64,000 nt of DNA, taken from NCBI GenBank assembly GCA_030532135.1, contig JAUNLT010000008.1, positions 1 to 64,000 of the forward strand. Direction: 5' to 3'. Both the position numbers and the translations under genes were made by a program. Source of the stretch: Lagierella massiliensis. Its GTDB lineage: Bacteria > Bacillota > Clostridia > Tissierellales > Peptoniphilaceae. The notes beneath the pieces were generated by a model. That model worked only from the letters and a program-made list of their open reading frames with translations. It ran no database searches and was not told the origin of the DNA. This document shows, piece after piece, positions 8,721 to 17,807 of this stretch; within the stretch, counting starts at the first letter, position 1, and the number at the start of each line of letters is the position of its first letter.

Positions 8721-9638
8721 CTATTTGTTAAATCTAATTATAAAGGCTTTATTATACCCTTTATAATTGTCTTCAATACTAATTTTCCCATGGTGCTTTT
8801 CCACAATCATTTTTACAATGGCAAGACCAAGTCCAGACCCTTTTCCCGTCTTTCTCGATTCATCTTTTTTTACAAATGGGTCAAAAATCTTTTTTTTGTC
8901 TTCATTTGAAATTAACTCCCCCATATCACTTACACTTATAGTAATATGAGATTCATATTCATAAAGTCCTACGCGTATCTTTGTGTTTTTCTCATTATGC
9001 TTAACTGCATTGACAATTAAATTTTCTATCATTCTCTTAAAATCTTTAGTAACGATATATAAAAAAACAAAGTCTTTTATTTCTACTTCTAAATCCATCT
9101 CCTTAGATTCAATTAAGTCGTAATTTTTTATAATACAATCTTTTAAAAGTTCAGAAATATTATAATCTTCAAAGTTTTCATTATTAGTATTCATGGACAA
9201 TTTAGAATATTCAAAAAGTTCTTCCAAAAGCTTAGTAACTTGATCTGTTCTTGTATTTATATTTATATAGGTTTGAATTAAGTCTTCTTTTTTTATCTTC
9301 TCATTTAAAAGAGCATCCGAATAACCTTTTATTAGTGTCATTGGTGTTTTAATGTCATGGGCTATGGAGCTATATAAAAAATTTTGTTTTTCCATTTGAT
9401 TTTTCATCTCTTCGTTAAAGTACTCACTCATCTTTTTGTAAAAATATACTGTGATGATAGATATGACAGAGATACTGCTAATGATATTAAAAAATCCTAT
9501 AATATAAAACTCCATTGACTTATCAGGGTACTTTCTAAGATATATTTCAAAAAAACTGTCTATAAATGAATTTGTGATATATAAAATAACTAGACAAAGT
9601 AAAAATAGTCTTATGGTTTTTTTCTTTAGATTTTTCAT
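8721..9638 (-). CDS. Sensor histidine kinase
   Basis: A 305-residue two-component kinase with two membrane helices (about residues 10-28 and 43-66) and almost no loop between them, so it probably senses the membrane or a partner protein. The HisKA box is SSIAHDIKTPM (His near 94), the N box is LIVNAVKHN, and the G box is GKGSGLGLAIV. Its ATG overlaps the response regulator stop as ATGA, indicating translational coupling. It is the last gene of an operon that starts with a membrane serine hydrolase. Confidence 0.92.
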   Translation of the reverse strand: MKNLKKKTIRLFLLCLVILYITNSFIDSFFEIYLRKYPDKSMEFYIIGFFNIISSISVISIITVYFYKKMSEYFNEEMKNQMEKQNFLYSSIAHDIKTPMTLIKGYSDALLNEKIKKEDLIQTYININTRTDQVTKLLEELFEYSKLSMNTNNENFEDYNISELLKDCIIKNYDLIESKEMDLEVEIKDFVFLYIVTKDFKRMIENLIVNAVKHNEKNTKIRVGLYEYESHITISVSDMGELISNEDKKKIFDPFVKKDESRKTGKGSGLGLAIVKMIVEKHHGKISIEDNYKGYNKAFIIRFNK

Positions 9639-10297
9639 GACTTAAACCTATAACCAAGACCTCTTATGGTTTGAATTCTCTTAGATCCCACTAAAGACCT
9701 CAAACGATTTATAAGGACTCTTACGGAATTTTCATTTAAAATATATGGCTCTTCCCATCCCTTTTCATATATTTGTTCTTTTGAAAAAACCCTATTAGGA
9801 GATTCCATGAATAGTTTTAAAACCTCAAATTCAACTTTGGTAAGGTCAATAACTTCTTCAAAAACTTTTAATGTGAAATTGTGATAATCCAATGTTAAGT
9901 TGTCAATTTCCAACTTGGAACATGATTTTTCTCTATCTTTTAGCCTAGATTTTACTTTTGCTAACACTTCTAAAGGTTCAAAAGGTTTTGTAATATAGTC
10001 ACAAGCTCCGATGTCATAACCTTTAAGCTTGTCACTTAAAGAATCCATGGCTGAGAGAATAATCAAATGTGTATCAGAGTTTTCTCCAACTTTTTTTATT
10101 AAATCAAAACCATTGAGTTTTGGCATCATTATATCTATTAATGCCACATCTATATTATTATCTTGTAGTATTTTAAGACCTTCTTCTCCGTCAATGGCTT
10201 CGAATATTTCAAATTTATCAGCATCAAAATATAATTTTAATAAATCTATAATCTCCTGTTCATCATCACATATTAGAATTTTATATTTAGTTTCCAT
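9635..10297 (-). CDS. OmpR/PhoB-family response regulator
   Basis: The receiver domain (residues 1-115) holds the acidic pair in ICDDEQE, the phospho-acceptor Asp in IDIMMPKLNG, and the Lys in YITKPFEP. A winged-helix Trans_reg_C domain follows, ending in RTIRGLGYRFKS-type sequence (IQTIRGLGYRF). The start at 10297 has AGAGGAAAAA before it. It lies between the serine hydrolase and the kinase. A direct repeat with 11-bp period upstream of the operon (12161-12179) is a plausible autoregulatory binding site. Confidence 0.93.
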   Translation of the reverse strand: METKYKILICDDEQEIIDLLKLYFDADKFEIFEAIDGEEGLKILQDNNIDVALIDIMMPKLNGFDLIKKVGENSDTHLIILSAMDSLSDKLKGYDIGACDYITKPFEPLEVLAKVKSRLKDREKSCSKLEIDNLTLDYHNFTLKVFEEVIDLTKVEFEVLKLFMESPNRVFSKEQIYEKGWEEPYILNENSVRVLINRLRSLVGSKRIQTIRGLGYRFKS

Positions 10298-10305
10298 TTT
10301 TTCCT

Positions 10306-12105
10306 CTAAGACCAAAAATTGTAAAGTTGAAAGAATAATACTGAAATAACTGAAGTTAGAAGATAAATTCCTCCAATTAAATCAATTTTTTTATTCTTGT
10401 CTTTTAGCCTATTATATAACTGATATGTTAAATTTAACAAAATAATCACAGAAAATATAATTAATATAATTGATATTATTCTAATTTTATTTGGATTATA
10501 ATTGTCTGTAAACATCCATAAATAAAAGAACGTTAAACTTATAAAAGTTGAAAGTAGCATAGTCAAATGATTTATTAAAACATACTTTGAATTCTTTTTT
10601 CTTCTAATCTTTCTTACAACTTGTACTATAGTATTTACTAATAGTGTTATAGGCATTGTTACCATACTTAAAAGAAGAATCACTGCAATTACTAATTCTT
10701 GAGTTTTAAATTTTTCATAATCAGTTGTATAGTTTTCAAAGTATTTAATTCCTGCTATTTTGTGGAGATTATAGGAAAGTCCATTACCATTGTCAAACCT
10801 ATAAAATCCATTTCCTATACTTTTTATAGTTGCATTACCAATTGATACTTTAAATGTAGTATTGGACTTTGTTTTAGAAATTGGAAGAATTCCCGAAAAA
10901 TATTTAACGAATCTCGCAAAGCCTTTTTCAATTGTTCTCTTACTGAAATATACTCCCGTTATGTCATTATCTTCCACATTAACCTTTTCTGGTTTTCCGT
11001 AAAAAAGTTCTCCTAATCCATAATTATAAGAGGTTTCTCCCACTTCATTAGTCATTACTAAATATCCTGAATTATCCTCTGGATTAAAGAAAAAACTACT
11101 GGTATAACCTTGAGTGTTACCGCTGTGACCGATTAACTGCGTTTTGTAGTCTATTGACCAAAGTCCATGAAAGTTTCTTCCCACTTTTGTATCTTTATAG
11201 TAAAGACTTGGAGTCTTGAAATAGTTTAAAGTTTTTCTTTGTTTAAAAAGAACTGAATCACTCTTAGTAAATTCCACTGCAAATTTTAAAAAATCATCCA
11301 AAGTCCCAGCACATGAGCCCGCCGGATAAAGTCCTATATAGGAAATACTCTTTCCAAGATTTTCCTTAGAATCGTCAAAATAAGCATAGGATTTAGATTT
11401 GTTTCTATTTTCCGATACAAAGTCATTGTCTGTCCAATCAGGTTTTATGGAAGTTTTGTCCATTTCAAGCCTTTTAAAAATATTTTCATTTACATATTCA
11501 TAAAATTTTACACCAGAAACACATTCTACAACATATGAAGCTAAAGCTGATGACCAGTTATTGTATGCCGTAACCTCTCCAGGATTATAAATTTGAGGTG
11601 GCTGTGATAGTAAAAGCAATTCTTTTAATTCTGGAATTTCTTCTTTGTTTTCGAACTCTACTGGATATGTAACTTCCTGAAAACCTCCTTGGTGGTTCAT
11701 TAAATCTAAAACGGTGACTTTTTTTTCAAATTTTAGATCCTTTTTAAAATCTTCAGGAAAATATGTCTTCACATCTTCATCTAAGGAGATTTTTTCTTCT
11801 TCAACTAATTGCATTATACTAACCCATATTAAGCTTTTTGAAACCGAGCCCCATTCATATACACTATCCTCAGATACGGGGACATTATTTTCAACATCAA
11901 TTAAACCGTACTGTTTTTTAAATAAAACTTCCCCATCTTCAAAAAAACCCATGGATATAGAAGCTGTTCCTTCTTTTCTCTCTTCAATATATTTATCCAC
12001 CTTCTGCTCAAGTTTTTTCCTATCGTACTTATTTTGTGCAAAACTTTGGCTAGAAATACTTAAAACCATTAAAACTGACAAAATAAATGAAATTATTTTT
12101 TTCAT
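10306..12105 (-). CDS. Serine hydrolase of the beta-lactamase/class C fold with C-terminal membrane helices
   Basis: A signal peptide (cut near SFAQ, residue 23) leads into a class C beta-lactamase-like domain. It has the SxxK motif SVSK (in YEWGSVSKSL), the Y-x-N motif YNN (in VTAYNNWSSALA), and the third motif HSG (IGHSGNTQGY). After about residue 460 come four hydrophobic helices, so the enzyme domain sits outside, tethered to the membrane. Relatives include D-aminopeptidases, esterases and penicillin-binding-like proteins; the substrate cannot be read from sequence. It is the first gene of the operon with the response regulator and kinase, and may be its sensor partner or target. The ATG follows AAAGGAGGAG. 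Confidence 0.85.
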   Translation of the reverse strand: MKKIISFILSVLMVLSISSQSFAQNKYDRKKLEQKVDKYIEERKEGTASISMGFFEDGEVLFKKQYGLIDVENNVPVSEDSVYEWGSVSKSLIWVSIMQLVEEEKISLDEDVKTYFPEDFKKDLKFEKKVTVLDLMNHQGGFQEVTYPVEFENKEEIPELKELLLLSQPPQIYNPGEVTAYNNWSSALASYVVECVSGVKFYEYVNENIFKRLEMDKTSIKPDWTDNDFVSENRNKSKSYAYFDDSKENLGKSISYIGLYPAGSCAGTLDDFLKFAVEFTKSDSVLFKQRKTLNYFKTPSLYYKDTKVGRNFHGLWSIDYKTQLIGHSGNTQGYTSSFFFNPEDNSGYLVMTNEVGETSYNYGLGELFYGKPEKVNVEDNDITGVYFSKRTIEKGFARFVKYFSGILPISKTKSNTTFKVSIGNATIKSIGNGFYRFDNGNGLSYNLHKIAGIKYFENYTTDYEKFKTQELVIAVILLLSMVTMPITLLVNTIVQVVRKIRRKKNSKYVLINHLTMLLSTFISLTFFYLWMFTDNYNPNKIRIISIILIIFSVIILLNLTYQLYNRLKDKNKKIDLIGGIYLLTSVISVLFFQLYNFWS

Positions 12106-12127
12106 AAACTCCTCCTTTACAAAAAAT

Positions 12128-12148
12128 TATAAAGGAGCAACCTTTATA
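12128..12148. promoter_or_regulatory. Palindrome before the serine hydrolase operon
   Basis: TATAAAGG and CCTTTATA form perfect 8-bp arms around 5 bp. On the minus strand the right part reads CCTTTATAAT, overlapping a possible -10 TATAAT. It could be an operator for the adjacent response regulator or another factor. Confidence 0.45.
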
Positions 12149-12160
12149 CAGTATTATCCA

Positions 12161-12179
12161 AACATTAACTGAACATTAA
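12161..12179 (-). promoter_or_regulatory. Direct-repeat site typical of OmpR-family regulators
   Basis: The octamer AACATTAA (TTAATGTT on the minus strand) occurs twice, at 12161-12168 and 12172-12179, spaced exactly 11 bp apart. OmpR/PhoP-type regulators bind such head-to-tail repeats once per helical turn. It lies upstream of the operon that encodes such a regulator. Confidence 0.5.
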
Positions 12180-12182
12180 AAA

Positions 12183-12223
12183 AAGATGATGTATAAGAAT
12201 TTACTTATCTTATACATCATCTT
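12183..12223 (-). terminator. Terminator of the 144-residue hypothetical gene
   Basis: Perfect 15-bp arms (AAGATGATGTATAAG and complement), one overlapping the stop codon, are followed on the minus strand by seven Ts. Confidence 0.85.
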
Positions 12224-12644
12224 CTTTCACTCTATAAATAAATTTTCCAAAATAAAAAATTTCCAGCTGTATTTCATAGATTTTATCGTCTCTTGATAAA
12301 TATCCATTTAAAAATACCGTCTTATATCCTTCGTAATCGCTAACAATGTCAATATTTAAATTGTCCTTATAATTTATTAAAAAATTTTCTAAAGTTAATT
12401 TTTCTCCTCTAAAAAGACCAGGATTTCCACAAAGTACATTTTCATATTCCATAATATATACATAAGAATCTTCTAATTGCACATCTTTTATGATAATATC
12501 TCCATCTACCATATTATTTAAGACAATGTCTGCATAACCATAATCTGTGTATAAGTACAAGTCATTTCCTAACAATTTAAAATCTATTATATGAGAGTCA
12601 TGAAGTGAAAACCTCTGTTCATTAATAGTTCTAATATAGTCCAT
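12210..12644 (-). CDS. Hypothetical protein, possibly immunity-protein-like
   Basis: I do not recognise this 144-residue, acidic, soluble protein. It is predicted to be rich in beta strand and begins with a FSLHDSHIIDFKLLG segment, a pattern seen in several small uncharacterised Firmicute families that include immunity proteins. No toxin gene adjoins it. The ATG has AAAAGGAGAGGG directly before it and a terminator overlaps its end, so it is a real single-gene unit. Confidence 0.7.
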   Translation of the reverse strand: MDYIRTINEQRFSLHDSHIIDFKLLGNDLYLYTDYGYADIVLNNMVDGDIIIKDVQLEDSYVYIMEYENVLCGNPGLFRGEKLTLENFLINYKDNLNIDIVSDYEGYKTVFLNGYLSRDDKIYEIQLEIFYFGKFIYRVKEDDV

Positions 12645-12702
12645 ACCCTCTCCTTTTATATTTACAACGAGAAATTACTATATTCTACTCTTTTAAAATA
12701 TA

Positions 12703-13212
12703 CTAATTGAAAAAATCTAATATGATTTTCCATTCCTGTATTAAATCATCAAGTCTATATCTGGCATTAGCCGGACTTGTAGAAGGTAATTTAATTGCTT
12801 CTAAACCAAGTTTCTTTCTATGATATTTTTCATAGTACTTATATGATGTCCCTCCGTTGCAAAATACTTTGTTAATATTTGCAACTTCCACTATTTCCTT
12901 TAGATTTGACGGGATTACATTTTTTATACTCGCATCGCTAGAACCGATTATGTCACATTGATATATGGAGTCAAATACTGCAATATGATTTTTTAGTAAA
13001 AACTTTCTTCTCTCTTCAATTTCTCTACCCAGTTTCACATTAAATAGCTTTTCCATAACAGGCCAAAATCTATTTTGAGGATGCCCATAAAAAAATCCAT
13101 ATTCTCTAGTTTTTACTGAAGGAAATGAACCTAAGATCAAAATCTTTGAATTCTTGTCAAATAAAGGCTTTAGTGGGTGTTCTATTGTTTCATATTTATT
13201 ATTTTGTGCCAT
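12703..13212 (-). CDS. DNA-deoxyinosine glycosylase (uracil-DNA glycosylase superfamily)
   Basis: A base-excision repair enzyme of UDG family 6 that removes deaminated adenine (hypoxanthine) from DNA. The opening LILGSFPSVKTREYGFFYGHPQNRFWP is the family's active-site region, and the closing LPSTSPANARY is its DNA-intercalation loop. At 169 residues it has normal length. AAAGG lies 8 bp before the ATG. It is monocistronic or loosely linked to its neighbours. Confidence 0.9.
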   Translation of the reverse strand: MAQNNKYETIEHPLKPLFDKNSKILILGSFPSVKTREYGFFYGHPQNRFWPVMEKLFNVKLGREIEERRKFLLKNHIAVFDSIYQCDIIGSSDASIKNVIPSNLKEIVEVANINKVFCNGGTSYKYYEKYHRKKLGLEAIKLPSTSPANARYRLDDLIQEWKIILDFFN

Positions 13213-13279
13213 AACTTCAACCTTTCTGAAAAAATCACAACATAGTTTTATTTCTTGTTTAAATTACCCATCTAAATTG

Positions 13280-14311
13280 TTAATACTTAAAATTTAACAC
13301 TTGTTTATCTGCATTAACTTCACATGTTACCCCAAAAGGAACTATACATCTTGGAGTAGCATGTCCAACATTAAAATTATAAAGTATACTTAGATTTTCA
13401 TTTGAAATTTCTTTAAGAAGCACTTTTTTATATTCTTCATAATAGTCTTCATCTTGAGGTTTTCCAACAATTAATCCACTTATAACATCAAATATACCCC
13501 TATCTTGGAGTTTTTTAATCATATCTTCATATCGTTTAGGATTTGGTTTTTCTTCACTGGTTTCTAAAAGCAATATCTTGTTTTTCCAATCTTCTATACT
13601 TGGGAATATTTTATACTTATTTGATAAAGTAACAGACTTAGGATGTTTTTTCTCTTCCAATAAACTGTATATAGATTCTATACAACCTCCCAATATCTCT
13701 CCCGAAAATTTTGAATTTCCTCTTAAAAGTTCAAAACCTCTATTCTCATGTACCCGTCTTGGTTTACCAATGGCTTTTATAGAAAAATCTTCTCTCTCCT
13801 CATACCATACTCCACTTGGTCTAATTTCAGTAATTTTTCCCGTTTGTACTAGCTCCTCAAAGAATTTTTTTGAATAAGGTAACATATCATCTTCCAATTC
13901 ACATATATCTGGAAGAAAAGCTTGTCCATAAAAAGTCTTTATTCCATATTTGTGTAGCATAAAATGATTAATTGTACTATCAGAAAAACCTAAAAAAACC
14001 TTTTGGTTAATAAACTTTTTAAGTTCCTCATTCTCAAAAAGATATGGTAAAAGTCTATAGGTATCTTCTCCGCCAATAGCACATAGAATCATATCTACAG
14101 ACTCGTCTTTAAATGCGTTAATTAAATCCTCCGCTCTTTTTTCCGGGTGCTCTTTTAAGTATTCAATGCCTCTCTTGGAGTTTTCTGAAAAAAGGACTTC
14201 TAGGTTCATACTTTCAAGTCTTTTTATCCCAATATTCATTTCATGTTCTATAAAGTCTTCACCTAAAACCCCCGATGAAAGACTAACTATTTCTACTTTT
14301 TTTATTTTCAT
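13280..14311 (-). CDS. LD-carboxypeptidase / MccF-like peptidase (S66)
   Basis: This S66-family serine peptidase has the nucleophile in GFSDSTIN (about residue 116), a Glu in LLLETSEE, and the His in NVGHATPR near the C terminus. Family members trim L,D-linked D-Ala from cell-wall peptides (LdcA) or hydrolyse microcin C-type acyl-sulfamates (MccF). The 343-residue length and long insertion fit the MccF-like subgroup, so self-resistance or wall recycling are both possible. Its ATG lies 1 nt after the stop of the upstream small membrane gene, with no strong ribosome site, suggesting translational coupling. Confidence 0.85.
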   Translation of the reverse strand: MKIKKVEIVSLSSGVLGEDFIEHEMNIGIKRLESMNLEVLFSENSKRGIEYLKEHPEKRAEDLINAFKDESVDMILCAIGGEDTYRLLPYLFENEELKKFINQKVFLGFSDSTINHFMLHKYGIKTFYGQAFLPDICELEDDMLPYSKKFFEELVQTGKITEIRPSGVWYEEREDFSIKAIGKPRRVHENRGFELLRGNSKFSGEILGGCIESIYSLLEEKKHPKSVTLSNKYKIFPSIEDWKNKILLLETSEEKPNPKRYEDMIKKLQDRGIFDVISGLIVGKPQDEDYYEEYKKVLLKEISNENLSILYNFNVGHATPRCIVPFGVTCEVNADKQVLNFKY

Positions 14312-14312
14312 C

Positions 14313-14600
14313 TTATTGTGTTAATTTATTTGTATTGAGATATTTTCTTATATTTTTATATACAAACCATGTACAAATAATGGCAAAGCACATCATGAGA
14401 ATCCTTCCTACTATAGGTTCGCCCTTTCCAAAGATAGAGTATGAAACCATCGCTATAATCGCTACTACATTAATTGCAGACACAATCAAAATAGACGCCA
14501 TTCTTAATGATTTTGATATATTTTTATTGTTGCTCTCCTTTAATAGTTTAATCATAACAATAGTTACTAATAAAGTAATTAGATATTTTAATATTTTCAA
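14313..14600 (-). CDS. Small membrane protein, hypothetical
   Basis: This 95-residue protein has three hydrophobic helices (about residues 4-17, 31-53 and 62-82). I do not recognise its family. It starts at TTG 14600 with GGAGGAATAGAAT directly upstream and ends 1 nt before the LD-carboxypeptidase start, so the two form an operon. Confidence 0.65.
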   Translation of the reverse strand: MKILKYLITLLVTIVMIKLLKESNNKNISKSLRMASILIVSAINVVAIIAMVSYSIFGKGEPIVGRILMMCFAIICTWFVYKNIRKYLNTNKLTQ

Positions 14601-14842
14601 ATTCTATTCCTCCAAAATAAATCTATTAGATTAAAACAGATCAAGCATATTATATTAAAACCAAAAAAAATTTTACTAACTTAACTTCAATATAAGCTAT
14701 GGGTCGATTGTTTAATTATTTTATAATCTTTATGTTTATTTTATAATAAGATATAAATCCTATCAATACATAGAGCATTATCTTATTTAACTCAAATTAA
14801 ATATAGAAATTTTTTGAATTTTAATATTTTTACGCGTTAATG

Positions 14843-14851
14843 TGGTATAAT
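14843..14851 (+). promoter_or_regulatory. Extended -10 promoter of the Na+ symporter gene
   Basis: TGGTATAAT is an extended -10 element (TG, one base, TATAAT at 14846-14851), 35 bp before the ATG. No good -35 is present, as is common with extended -10 promoters. Confidence 0.6.
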
Positions 14852-14886
14852 AAATTCAATATTTTAAAAAAAGGAGAGTGGACTCA

Positions 14887-16200
14887 ATGAATCACAAAAA
14901 GTTCAAGTCAAAATGGGGTTTTATCCTAACAACTGTCGGTTCTGCAGTAGGAATGGCAAATGTTTGGGGTTTTCCTTACAAATTGACATCAAATGGCGGA
15001 GGTGCCTTTTTAGTAGTGTATTTAATCTTTATATCTTTATTTTCCTACGTTGCTCTTTCTGCCGAATATGCAATCGGTCGTCGTGCTGGAACAGGAACTT
15101 TAGGTGCCTATGAGTTCGCTTGGAATAACAGAGGTCTTGGTAAATTTGGAAAAGCTTTAGGATTTTTGCCTTTATTAGGATCCATGTGCATAGCAATTGG
15201 ATATGCAGTAATAATTTCATATGTATTAAAATCTCTTGCCCAATCTATAACTGGAACTTTGTTTACTGTAGATTCACGAGAATGGTTTAATTCTTTTGCT
15301 CACATGCCCTTTTCAGTAATACCTTATCATTTTATTGTAATTGCAATAACCATGTTAACTTGCGTCACAGGAGCTCATTCAATAGAAAAAGCTAACAAGT
15401 TAATGATGCCATTGTTTTTTATATTATTTGTTATTCTTGCAATTAGAGTGGCTTTTTTAGAAAACGCCCTTGAAGGATATAAATTTATGCTTAATCCTGA
15501 TTGGTCTAGTTTAAAAAATCCAGAAGTTATAGTTTTTGCCATGGGACAGGCTTTCTTCTCCCTTTCTATTACAGGAAGTGGAATGATAGTATGTGGTGCT
15601 TACCTAAGTAAAAAAGAAGATATTGTAGACGGAGCTAAAAAAACGGGGTTTTTTGATACGATTGCAGCCATAGTTGCAGCTATGGTTATGGTTCCTGCTA
15701 TGTTTTCCTTTGGAGAAAATCAAACTGGAGGACCGGATCTTTTATTTGTAACCTTGCCTAGAATTTTACAAGAAATAAGAGGGGGGCAATTTTTTGCTAT
15801 TATCCTATTTTTGGCGATATTATTTGGTGGAATCTCGTCTCTTCAAAATATGTTTGAAGTAGTTTTAGAATCCTTACTACATCAGTTTCCTGCACTTAAA
15901 AGACCAATTACCTTAGTATTTTTAGGACTGTTTTGTTTTATACCTGGAGTTTTCATGGAAAATATAGAAGCTTGGGGAAGTTGGATGGATTATGTATCCA
16001 TCTACATCATCCCACTTGGAGCAACATTTGGTGCAATATCCTGGTTCTGGATATTACATAAGAATGAATTGATGAATGAAATAAATACTTCTTCTTCAAA
16101 AATTTATGGTGATAAATGGTATTACCTTGGAAAATATATTTATGTTCCTGCAGCCATCATACTCTGTGGCATAGCACTTATAAATAAAATTGCATTCTAG
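14887..16200 (+). CDS. Sodium-dependent transporter, NSS (SNF) family
   Basis: A secondary transporter that couples Na+ entry to uptake of an amino acid or similar compound. The helix-1 signature GSAVGMANVWGFPYKLTSNGGGAF (residues about 18-41) is diagnostic for the neurotransmitter:sodium symporter family. About 11-12 membrane helices follow over 438 residues, the usual bacterial size. ATG 14887 is chosen over GTG 14878 because GGAG (14873-14876) is 10 bp from the ATG but only 1 bp from the GTG. Monocistronic, with its own promoter and terminator. Confidence 0.93.
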   Translation: MNHKKFKSKWGFILTTVGSAVGMANVWGFPYKLTSNGGGAFLVVYLIFISLFSYVALSAEYAIGRRAGTGTLGAYEFAWNNRGLGKFGKALGFLPLLGSMCIAIGYAVIISYVLKSLAQSITGTLFTVDSREWFNSFAHMPFSVIPYHFIVIAITMLTCVTGAHSIEKANKLMMPLFFILFVILAIRVAFLENALEGYKFMLNPDWSSLKNPEVIVFAMGQAFFSLSITGSGMIVCGAYLSKKEDIVDGAKKTGFFDTIAAIVAAMVMVPAMFSFGENQTGGPDLLFVTLPRILQEIRGGQFFAIILFLAILFGGISSLQNMFEVVLESLLHQFPALKRPITLVFLGLFCFIPGVFMENIEAWGSWMDYVSIYIIPLGATFGAISWFWILHKNELMNEINTSSSKIYGDKWYYLGKYIYVPAAIILCGIALINKIAF

Positions 16201-16206
16201 ACAAAA

Positions 16207-16252
16207 AAACATAAAGACCACCTTAAAATTTCCAGTGGTCTTTATGTTTTTC
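16207..16252. terminator. Bidirectional rho-independent terminator
   Basis: Perfect 15-bp arms (AAACATAAAGACCAC and complement) lie between the convergent symporter and alcohol dehydrogenase genes, with A and T tracts on both sides. Confidence 0.9.
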
Positions 16253-16257
16253 AAATT

Positions 16258-17430
16258 TTAATAAGCATTTTTAAATATGTTTAAAACATCTTCTTCTTTT
16301 AATAGTACAAACCCACGTATCTCAGGTTCTGGTCTATTGTTCATACAATTTTTTGCCATTATAGGTAATTCTTCTCTCTCAAATCCTTCATCTCTAAGCC
16401 TTTGAGAAATACCTATAGATTTAAAAAACTTTCTTAATTCATCAATGGCATTTTTTGCATCTTCTCTAAATGAATTTCCTTTTTCTAAACCAAATACATT
16501 GTATCCAAATTCAGCAATTTTTTCTTCATTGTCTTCATTTAAACAGTACTCTAACCAATATGGAGTCAAAATCGCAAGTCCAACTCCATGAGTGATATCC
16601 CTTTTAGCAGATAGTTCATGCTCCATTGGATGTACAGACCATGCAGTGTCTTTACCCGAATCTAAAAGTCCATTAATTGCCCAGCTTCCTGCCCACATTA
16701 AATTTGCTCTAGCATCGTAGTCTTTCGGATTTTCCATAGCAATAGGTCCATATTTTATACAAGTTTTTAAAACGCCTTCTGACATCCTATCTTGTAAATA
16801 AGCTCCATCATTTAGCGTAAAATAGTTTTCCATAGTATGGCTCATAATATCTGCTATGCCTGCAGAAGTATGATAAGAGTTTACTGAATAAGTGTACTCA
16901 GGATTCATAATCGCAAACTTTGGTCTTGCAAAACTACTTGCCCATCCTAGTTTCTGTCCCGTTTCTTCATTTGTTATTACAGAAGAATCGTCCATTTCAG
17001 AACCTGTAGCAGAAAGTGTCAAAATAACTCCAATTGGCAATCCCGATTTTGCAGTTTCTTTTTTTATCACTATATCCCATGGATCAAATACTTCATTTGA
17101 GGAGACAGCTATAAGTTTTGCAGTATCAATTACTGAACCTCCTCCAACTGCTAGAACAAAGTCAATATTATTCTCCTTTACTAAAGAAACACCTTCTCTA
17201 ACTTTGTCAATTCTTGGATTTGGTACAACTCCTTCAAGTTCAAATAATGTTATATCTTCTTTATTAAATATGTTGACAATTTCATCGTAAATTCCCAATT
17301 TTTTTATACTATTTTTACCATATACTAAAAGTACCCTATTACCATATTTTTTTATTTCTTTTGGTAAATTCTTTATTTGGTCTTTACCAAACAAAATCTT
17401 TGTAGAGATATCAAATGTAAAATCTTTCAT
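16258..17430 (-). CDS. Iron-containing alcohol dehydrogenase (butanol dehydrogenase-like)
   Basis: A group III NAD(P)H-dependent alcohol dehydrogenase that reduces aldehydes in fermentation. The N-terminal Rossmann-type half has AVGGGSVIDTAK (about residues 94-105). The C-terminal iron-binding half carries the metal His/Asp set in GIADIMSHTMENYF, HPMEHELSA and ITHGVGLAILTP. At 390 residues it fits the clostridial BdhA/YqhD-like group. It lies downstream of padR with a 68-bp gap and may be co-transcribed with it or independent. Confidence 0.92.
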   Translation of the reverse strand: MKDFTFDISTKILFGKDQIKNLPKEIKKYGNRVLLVYGKNSIKKLGIYDEIVNIFNKEDITLFELEGVVPNPRIDKVREGVSLVKENNIDFVLAVGGGSVIDTAKLIAVSSNEVFDPWDIVIKKETAKSGLPIGVILTLSATGSEMDDSSVITNEETGQKLGWASSFARPKFAIMNPEYTYSVNSYHTSAGIADIMSHTMENYFTLNDGAYLQDRMSEGVLKTCIKYGPIAMENPKDYDARANLMWAGSWAINGLLDSGKDTAWSVHPMEHELSAKRDITHGVGLAILTPYWLEYCLNEDNEEKIAEFGYNVFGLEKGNSFREDAKNAIDELRKFFKSIGISQRLRDEGFEREELPIMAKNCMNNRPEPEIRGFVLLKEEDVLNIFKNAY

Positions 17431-17498
17431 TAAAATGCTCCTTTATATTTCTTTCACATATTTTAGATATACCCTTAAATAATGTTTTCCAACAAAAA

Positions 17499-17807
17499 CT
17501 AATAGTAATTATCGTTAAAGTCTTTTATCAATAACTGCAATCTGTTCTTTTCCTCAATTAGTAATTTTCTTCCTTCTTTTGTAATTAAATAATACTTTCC
17601 TTTTTTTTCTGATTTTACTTTTTCTATCAAGTCCTTTTCAAGAAATTGTGAAAGTAAAGCATATAAAGTTCCAGGAGCTAATTTTATTCTAGAATCTGTA
17701 ATCCCATAAACCCAATCTGTAATTTCAGAACCATTCCTCTTATCATTAAGAGCAAGCAGAATATAAAACATGGGTTCGGATAAGTATTGGAACTGATTTC
17801 TAGCCAT
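17499..17807 (-). CDS. PadR-family transcriptional regulator
   Basis: A 102-residue PadR winged-helix protein (segment ITDSRIKLAPGTLYALLSQFLEKDLIEKV) with a short C-terminal helix for dimerisation. Its start overlaps the stop of the DUF2812 gene by 8 bp, so the pair is translationally coupled. PadR proteins usually repress their own operon; two palindromes with TATCGAT half-sites sit in the operon promoter (19070-19110). Confidence 0.92.
   Translation of the reverse strand: MARNQFQYLSEPMFYILLALNDKRNGSEITDWVYGITDSRIKLAPGTLYALLSQFLEKDLIEKVKSEKKGKYYLITKEGRKLLIEEKNRLQLLIKDFNDNYY

Noticed and set aside
180-13900. Many 60-150-codon frames opposite real genes
   Set aside because: They are shadows of the coding strand, with serine- and phenylalanine-rich nonsense composition and no ribosome sites.
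14878-14886. GTG start for the Na+ symporter
   Set aside because: The GGAG is only 1 bp away from it; the ATG at 14887 has proper spacing.
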